Assembly: GCA_017983845.1 (NCBI GenBank) | Contig: JAGOAO010000007.1 | Span: 1 to 64,000, forward strand | Length of the DNA stretch: 64,000 nucleotides | From: Sediminibacterium sp. | GTDB lineage: Bacteria > Bacteroidota > Bacteroidia > Chitinophagales > Chitinophagaceae | Reading direction: 5' to 3' | Part shown: piece after piece, positions 63,961 to 64,000 of the stretch | How the letters are laid out: each line of letters opens with the position of its first letter | Numbering within the stretch: position 1 is the first letter of the stretch | Notes under the pieces: generated by a model | Databases searched by the model: none | The model's input: the letters and a program-made list of their open reading frames with translations, nothing else | What the model was told of the DNA's origin: nothing | Program-made: the position numbers and the translations under genes

Positions 63961-64000
63961 ATGGCAACGATAAAAAGAACCAACATTGCACCATTAAATG
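63961..64000 (+). CDS. Probable trigger factor, first 13 codons only
   Basis: The frame opens with ATG and runs off the window edge as MATIKRTNIAPLN. The pattern MAT(V/I)xRxNIxxLN resembles the N-terminus of Bacteroidota trigger factor, a ribosome-bound folding chaperone. Only 13 residues are visible, so the call is tentative. Confidence 0.4.
   Translation, partial: MATIKRTNIAPLN

Overview
The window is an ordinary chromosomal stretch of a Bacteroidota bacterium, most likely Chitinophagia/Chitinophagaceae. The evidence is the type IX secretion genes porU, porV and gldJ, a DUF2795 protein, atpD-atpC split from the other ATP synthase genes, a Bacteroidota-style dcw cluster, moderate-to-low GC, and many TAnnTTTG (-7) promoter boxes, several with a TTG about 19 bp upstream, in place of strong Shine-Dalgarno sequences. 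No phage, insertion sequence, CRISPR array, toxin-antitoxin pair or defence island is visible. The assignment is by reading only; no database search was run.

Layout. 1-6.6 kb: the end of a SemiSWEET transporter, a duplicated terminator region, a DUF2795 protein, two LolD/MacB-type ABC ATPases around a PduO-type adenosyltransferase, gatC, a FadN-like beta-oxidation enzyme and a TIGR01777 epimerase. 6.6-23.1 kb: a complete minus-strand dcw operon (mraZ-rsmH-ftsL-ftsI-murE-mraY-murD-ftsW-murG-murC-ftsQ-ftsA-ftsZ) with a clear 10-bp-periodic MraZ operator upstream and a rho-independent terminator after ftsZ. 23.3-27.8 kb: queA, an orphan histidine kinase and atpD-atpC. 27.9-38.5 kb: a minus-strand envC/DUF4292/dut/porV/porU block diverging from gldJ-ispF-murF. 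This couples type IX secretion and gliding to envelope synthesis and supplies the murF missing from dcw.

38.5-50.9 kb: a DUF983 protein, tRNA-Ser, a palindrome-rich gap with a 67-bp tandem repeat, tatD, a possible small RNA, a polysaccharide deacetylase, gltX, a stand-alone B12-binding mutase subunit, an enoyl-CoA hydratase, fumC, a palindromic gap, an amidohydrolase lipoprotein, an AraC regulator with a cysteine cluster, gyrB and a 68-residue protein. 50.9-64 kb: mfd, a small secreted protein, a large subtilase carrying a type IX sorting domain (a likely client of PorU/PorV), a ferredoxin-reductase-like flavoprotein, glyS, a MazG-like protein, dtd, a flippase, a free-methionine-sulfoxide reductase, tRNA-Leu and the first codons of a probable trigger factor.

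The most noteworthy signals are not protein families. At least seven genes have the -7 promoter box only 3-6 nt from the start codon, which predicts leaderless mRNAs. Two intergenic gaps hold palindromes whose arms can pair with alternative partners. There is an orphan plus-strand terminator with a competing pairing, the four-repeat MraZ operator, and a few proteins with unexpected features: a GldJ homologue without a lipoprotein cysteine, FtsZ with a very long acidic tail, an AraC regulator with five clustered cysteines, and a 68-residue protein resembling a zinc ribbon that has lost its cysteines. I see no convincing undescribed multi-gene system.
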